NCBI RefSeq assembly: GCF_003340345.1
Contig: NZ_PPTQ01000006.1
Span: 1 to 64,000, forward strand
Source: Paraeggerthella hongkongensis
GTDB taxonomy: Bacteria; Actinomycetota; Coriobacteriia; Coriobacteriales; Eggerthellaceae
Direction of reading: 5' to 3'
Length of the DNA: 64,000 bases
Below are positions 61,077-64,000 of this stretch, in pieces. Within the stretch, counting starts at the first letter, position 1; every line of letters starts with the position of its first letter. The position numbers and the translations under genes were made by a program. The notes under the pieces were generated by a model that was not told where the DNA came from, made no database searches, and worked only from the letters and a program-made list of their open reading frames with translations.

Positions 61077-63551
61077 TTACAGTTTCTCGATCATGACCGC
61101 AACATCATTGAAAGCCTGGTTTGCAATCATGGAGTTGTAGTCCTTCGAAGACAGGTTTGCAAAATGACCATCGATGAAATCGTCTTTCTGCCAGCTGCGT
61201 CCCGACGAGATCATCTTGCGCGGCAAACCAGCGCTGATAGCCGCCTTCATGACCACATACCCGTTATCGTTGGATAAGCGTACGGTATCGCCCTCTGCAA
61301 TGCCCAGCTCAGCCGCGTCATCGGGGTTGATACGCACCACCGGCTCGCGCTCGAACTCGCGCACGTAGCCGCATTCCCACCATTGCGTATGGGTATGAGT
61401 GCGCATGTGCTCGGACAGCAAGCTAAACGGATACGTCTTCCGATACTCGCGGTCCTCGCCAACGTAGACGGGAGTCTCCCAATGCAAACCGCGCTCTTTC
61501 GAGATGTCGAAATCGGTCGTAGCAACGTTGTTGGGAACGGCAACCTCCTGGTACAGCTGAATGCGCCCAGTTTCCGTAGGCAGCGGATCGGCGGAGCCCA
61601 GCTTGTCGCCTTCCGGATAGATGCGAACAGCGCCCTTCGCCTTGATGTTCTCAAGCGTGCAGTCCAAAGACTTCCAATACTCGGAATCCAGAATGGTCTC
61701 GGCATACTCGTCTTCCGTGCACCAGAACTCGCCCAAACCAAGGCGATCCAGAATATCGCCAAAAATTTGGAAGTCAGGCTTCGATTCGCCCTGCGGCTCG
61801 ACGCACTTTTCCTGCCACAAAAGATACGGGTGAGAAGAGAACAGGAAGCCGATGTCCTGCTGCTCGAACCAATGAGCGGCGGGCAGCACGATATCCGCGT
61901 ACTTGCACGTTTCGGTCATGCACATGTCGGCCACCACGACGAACTCGAGAGCATCGATCCAGCGCGACGTATAATCGTTGCTGCACATGGTCACAAGCGG
62001 GTTCGAGCAATGGATGTACGCGCTTTTCACCACGTAGTCCTCGCCCTTGAACTTGCCCGTAGTGAACACCTCTTCGAACACTGTCGTATCCAGATGTCCC
62101 GAAATGCCCGGAGCCGCCTCTCCTGCGGAATTAACCGGATAGCAGGCACCTTTGATGTTGGAGAACAGCATCTGAGGCAGGTATTCCTCGCTCTGGCCGA
62201 TCGCAGCACCAGGCTTGCCAGCATTGCCAGTCAGCAATCCGACCAAATATACCGGCCAACCAGTGTAGTGTGCGTTGCGATAATGGTTCAAGCCTTGCAT
62301 GATTTCGGTCGTCACCGGACCGTCCTCGTGATACACGCGTGCCAGCTCTTGAATGTCCTCTACGGAAACGCCGCACACGGCAGATGCCGCTTCGGGCGTC
62401 CAAGCGGAAATGTAACTCATAGCATTCTCGTACACCGTTTGAACCACAACGCCGTCGATGGGAGCCACGTTCTTGAGCGCCGGCTTCTGAGCCTCGCTGA
62501 ACGCAACGGCCTTGCTCGCAGCTTCGTCCCATACGGCAGGCGGGTTGATAACCTTCGGCTTGCCCGTAAGCGGGTCAACGTCGCCCTCGGTCGGCTCAAC
62601 GCCCAGATCGCTCATGCGTAGGTACATGCCATCTTCCTTGATGAGCAGGCCACAGTTGGTCTTGCTGCGCAGCGTATCCTCATCCACCCAACCGTTCCCG
62701 ATCAGCACGTTCAAAACACCTAACGCGAGCGCACCGTCCGTACCGGGCTTGACGGGTATCCACCAATCGGCCTTGGCCGTGTTCGGGTTGTACACCGGAT
62801 CGATCACGATAAGGCGCGTCCCGTTTTCCTTTGCCTCCATCATGAAGTGCAGGGTATGAGGAAGCGAAATAGCAGGGTTGTTGCCCCAAAGAATCTGCGT
62901 TTTTGCATTCTTACGATCAGTAAGCTCATTGCCCAGATCAGCTCCACCATGAGCACGCGACGCGCCGTATCCCGTTCCTACGTCAACATCTAGGCCGGCG
63001 TCGGTGCATCCAAGAATGTTCTCGAACCGCACAACCGCACCTGCCGCGTTGCAACTACCGCTATACAAAGCATAGTTTCCCGATCCGTAAAAAAACATGA
63101 TGGACTTCGGGCCGAATTGCTCGCGATAGCTCTTCCACTTCTCAGCTATGGTATCGAGCGCCTCGTCCCAGCTAATGCGCTCAAAATCGTTCGAACCACG
63201 CTCTCCCACGCGCTTCATGGGATACAGCACGCGCTCCGAACTGTACATACGACCCACGTGCGTCAAGCCACGAGGACAGATGCGGTTGTACTCCGTGTTC
63301 GGCATATCGCGCGCCGACGTACGCACCACTTGCCCGTCGCGCACGTGCACATTCAAAAAGCAGCCGCCGCCGCAGTTACCACGGCAGACACCCGGGTAAA
63401 GCTGCGTCTCAGGGGCTTCCTGCTTCTTGTCCGTTTCCTCCAGGTTCTTGGCCTGCGGGCTGCAGCCGACCAGCGCGCCCGTTGCAGTGAGCGCCGCCGC
63501 GCCCTTGATGAAGCTTCTGCGGGTGAAACCATGCGTTGCGTTTTCAGCCAT
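61077..63551 (-). CDS. Tat-exported molybdopterin oxidoreductase, DMSO reductase family
   Basis: Catalytic subunit of 824 residues. The signal TRRSFIKGAAALTATGALVG carries a twin-arginine motif and a following Cys, possibly a lipobox. The mature N-terminus has CRGNCGGGC with a later ICPRG Cys, a [4Fe-4S] (FS0) site. Molybdopterin-binding segments include GNNPAISLPHTLHF, IVIDPVYNPNTAKADWWIPV and the C-terminal dinucleotide-binding domain. The substrate is not deducible: dimethyl sulfoxide, catechol-type and other reductions are all possible in this group. The ATG at 63551 heads the operon. The molybdenum-ligating residue could not be fixed by eye. Confidence 0.9.
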   Translation of the reverse strand: MAENATHGFTRRSFIKGAAALTATGALVGCSPQAKNLEETDKKQEAPETQLYPGVCRGNCGGGCFLNVHVRDGQVVRTSARDMPNTEYNRICPRGLTHVGRMYSSERVLYPMKRVGERGSNDFERISWDEALDTIAEKWKSYREQFGPKSIMFFYGSGNYALYSGSCNAAGAVVRFENILGCTDAGLDVDVGTGYGASRAHGGADLGNELTDRKNAKTQILWGNNPAISLPHTLHFMMEAKENGTRLIVIDPVYNPNTAKADWWIPVKPGTDGALALGVLNVLIGNGWVDEDTLRSKTNCGLLIKEDGMYLRMSDLGVEPTEGDVDPLTGKPKVINPPAVWDEAASKAVAFSEAQKPALKNVAPIDGVVVQTVYENAMSYISAWTPEAASAVCGVSVEDIQELARVYHEDGPVTTEIMQGLNHYRNAHYTGWPVYLVGLLTGNAGKPGAAIGQSEEYLPQMLFSNIKGACYPVNSAGEAAPGISGHLDTTVFEEVFTTGKFKGEDYVVKSAYIHCSNPLVTMCSNDYTSRWIDALEFVVVADMCMTETCKYADIVLPAAHWFEQQDIGFLFSSHPYLLWQEKCVEPQGESKPDFQIFGDILDRLGLGEFWCTEDEYAETILDSEYWKSLDCTLENIKAKGAVRIYPEGDKLGSADPLPTETGRIQLYQEVAVPNNVATTDFDISKERGLHWETPVYVGEDREYRKTYPFSLLSEHMRTHTHTQWWECGYVREFEREPVVRINPDDAAELGIAEGDTVRLSNDNGYVVMKAAISAGLPRKMISSGRSWQKDDFIDGHFANLSSKDYNSMIANQAFNDVAVMIEKL

Positions 63552-63837
63552 GCTTGCTCCTCTCGTTCTCTCCCCACGACCTCTCGGTCGCACCGTTCTT
63601 GCGCTGCGAACAGCAGGGAGGGAGGCCGTCCGCAGCGCAAGATGAAAAGTCTCGCTTCCCCCCGACTTTCCCTTGCTATGCACTCTACGGATCATTAAGA
63701 ATTATTGCGATAAACTGAAAATAAGTTTTGCGTTAAGAAGATATTAACCGGATATTAATGACTAAATTAATAAGCTTGAATGGTGCATCGAGGATGCGAA
63801 AAGGTGCCGGACAATCCCGCCAAGCAAGAAAATCCGT
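63552..63837. promoter_or_regulatory. Upstream region of the molybdoenzyme operon
   Basis: Gene-free. An AT-rich part (63690-63775), markedly lower in GC than the rest, contains TTAATAT repeats (GGATATTAATG and AGATATTAACC) on the plus strand and is the likely promoter and operator region. No dyad is strong enough to name a regulator. Confidence 0.45.
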
Positions 63838-64000
63838 CTAAGACCTGGCCAGATCGTACTCATATCCAGCGGGGCGGTAGACTTCGCAGAACTGCTGAGA
63901 GGTCATAGCGGCAACGGGAGATCCGACAAAGTCCCGCACGTTTCGAGTCACAATGAGATCGACTCCATGTCGAAAAGCAGCCCAGGCGACCATTGCATCT
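63838..64000 (-). CDS. C-terminal part of a PIN-domain protein (VapC-like), cut by the window end
   Basis: Reading the minus strand from the edge gives 53 residues to a TAG stop at 63838-63840: DAMVAWAAFRHGVDLIVTRN, then VRDFVGSPVAAMTSQQF and CEVYRPAGYEYDLARS. The D-A near the start and TRN-x-RDF are the C-terminal acidic active-site motifs of PIN-domain nucleases. The start is outside the window. An antitoxin gene would be expected further upstream, beyond the edge. Confidence 0.85.
   Translation of the reverse strand, partial: DAMVAWAAFRHGVDLIVTRNVRDFVGSPVAAMTSQQFCEVYRPAGYEYDLARS

Overview
The window is high-GC, densely coded DNA whose gene content points to an anaerobic, gut-type actinobacterium of the class Coriobacteriia, most likely family Eggerthellaceae (Eggerthella/Gordonibacter type). 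The reasons are a C-P lyase operon ending in a PHP-family PhnPP (an enzyme type characterised from Eggerthella lenta), an actinobacterial dnaK-grpE-dnaJ-hspR-clpB operon, a Tat-exported molybdopterin oxidoreductase with ferredoxin subunit and TorD-type chaperone, and many [4Fe-4S] proteins. The taxonomic call is inference from gene content; no rRNA gene is present.

Layout. 81-11246 (minus strand): a nearly complete phosphonate uptake and C-P lyase operon, phnD-phnC-phnE1-phnE2-phnG-phnH-phnI-phnJ-phnK-phnM-phnL-phnPP, mostly with overlapping stops and starts. 11849-16445: a nuclease-like hypothetical, an aldo/keto reductase with ferredoxin domain, and a LysR regulator divergent from a TDT-family exporter. 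16574-22639: mazG and a small RelA/SpoT synthetase, hcp divergent from a Crp/Fnr regulator, an isochorismatase-like hydrolase and a SpoU methyltransferase. 22867-31135: a rhodanese lipoprotein, a universal stress protein and the heat-shock operon with a candidate promoter and HspR-like operator. 31682-34401: ferredoxin, hypE-nikR with a small helical protein, and a hypothetical. 34535-41904: phosphohexomutase, galE, a diguanylate cyclase, an LCP-family cell-wall ligase and an XRE regulator. 41949-47138: a MacAB-like export operon divergent from an OmpR-type two-component system. 47327-48197: tRNA-Arg(CCU), a HAD phosphatase and tRNA-Gly(CCC). 48198-58524: accessory genes and long hairpin repeats. 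58981-63551: molybdoenzyme operon. 63838-64000: the C-terminus of a PIN-domain protein running off the window.

Functional picture. PhnDCE imports phosphonates. PhnGHIJKLM couples them to ATP-derived ribose and breaks the C-P bond, and PhnPP converts the cyclic ribose phosphate product to ribose 5-phosphate and phosphate. The hcp/Crp pair, the ferredoxins, the NikR/HypE hydrogenase maturation genes and the molybdoenzyme operon fit an anaerobic respiratory lifestyle.

The least ordinary feature is a set of non-coding, 105-206 bp imperfect palindromes between genes. One family has three copies (11660, 12850, 57414), another two copies flanking a VOC-fold gene (48398, 49782), and another two copies inside the phn operon (3081, 4140). 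The copy at 4140 is translated as a tail of about 60 residues on PhnJ, starting almost directly after its radical cysteine. Single-copy hairpins of the same build lie at 23362, 48720 and 58660. A second unusual point is a pair of mutually exclusive hairpins between the ferredoxin subunit and the TorD chaperone of the molybdoenzyme operon.
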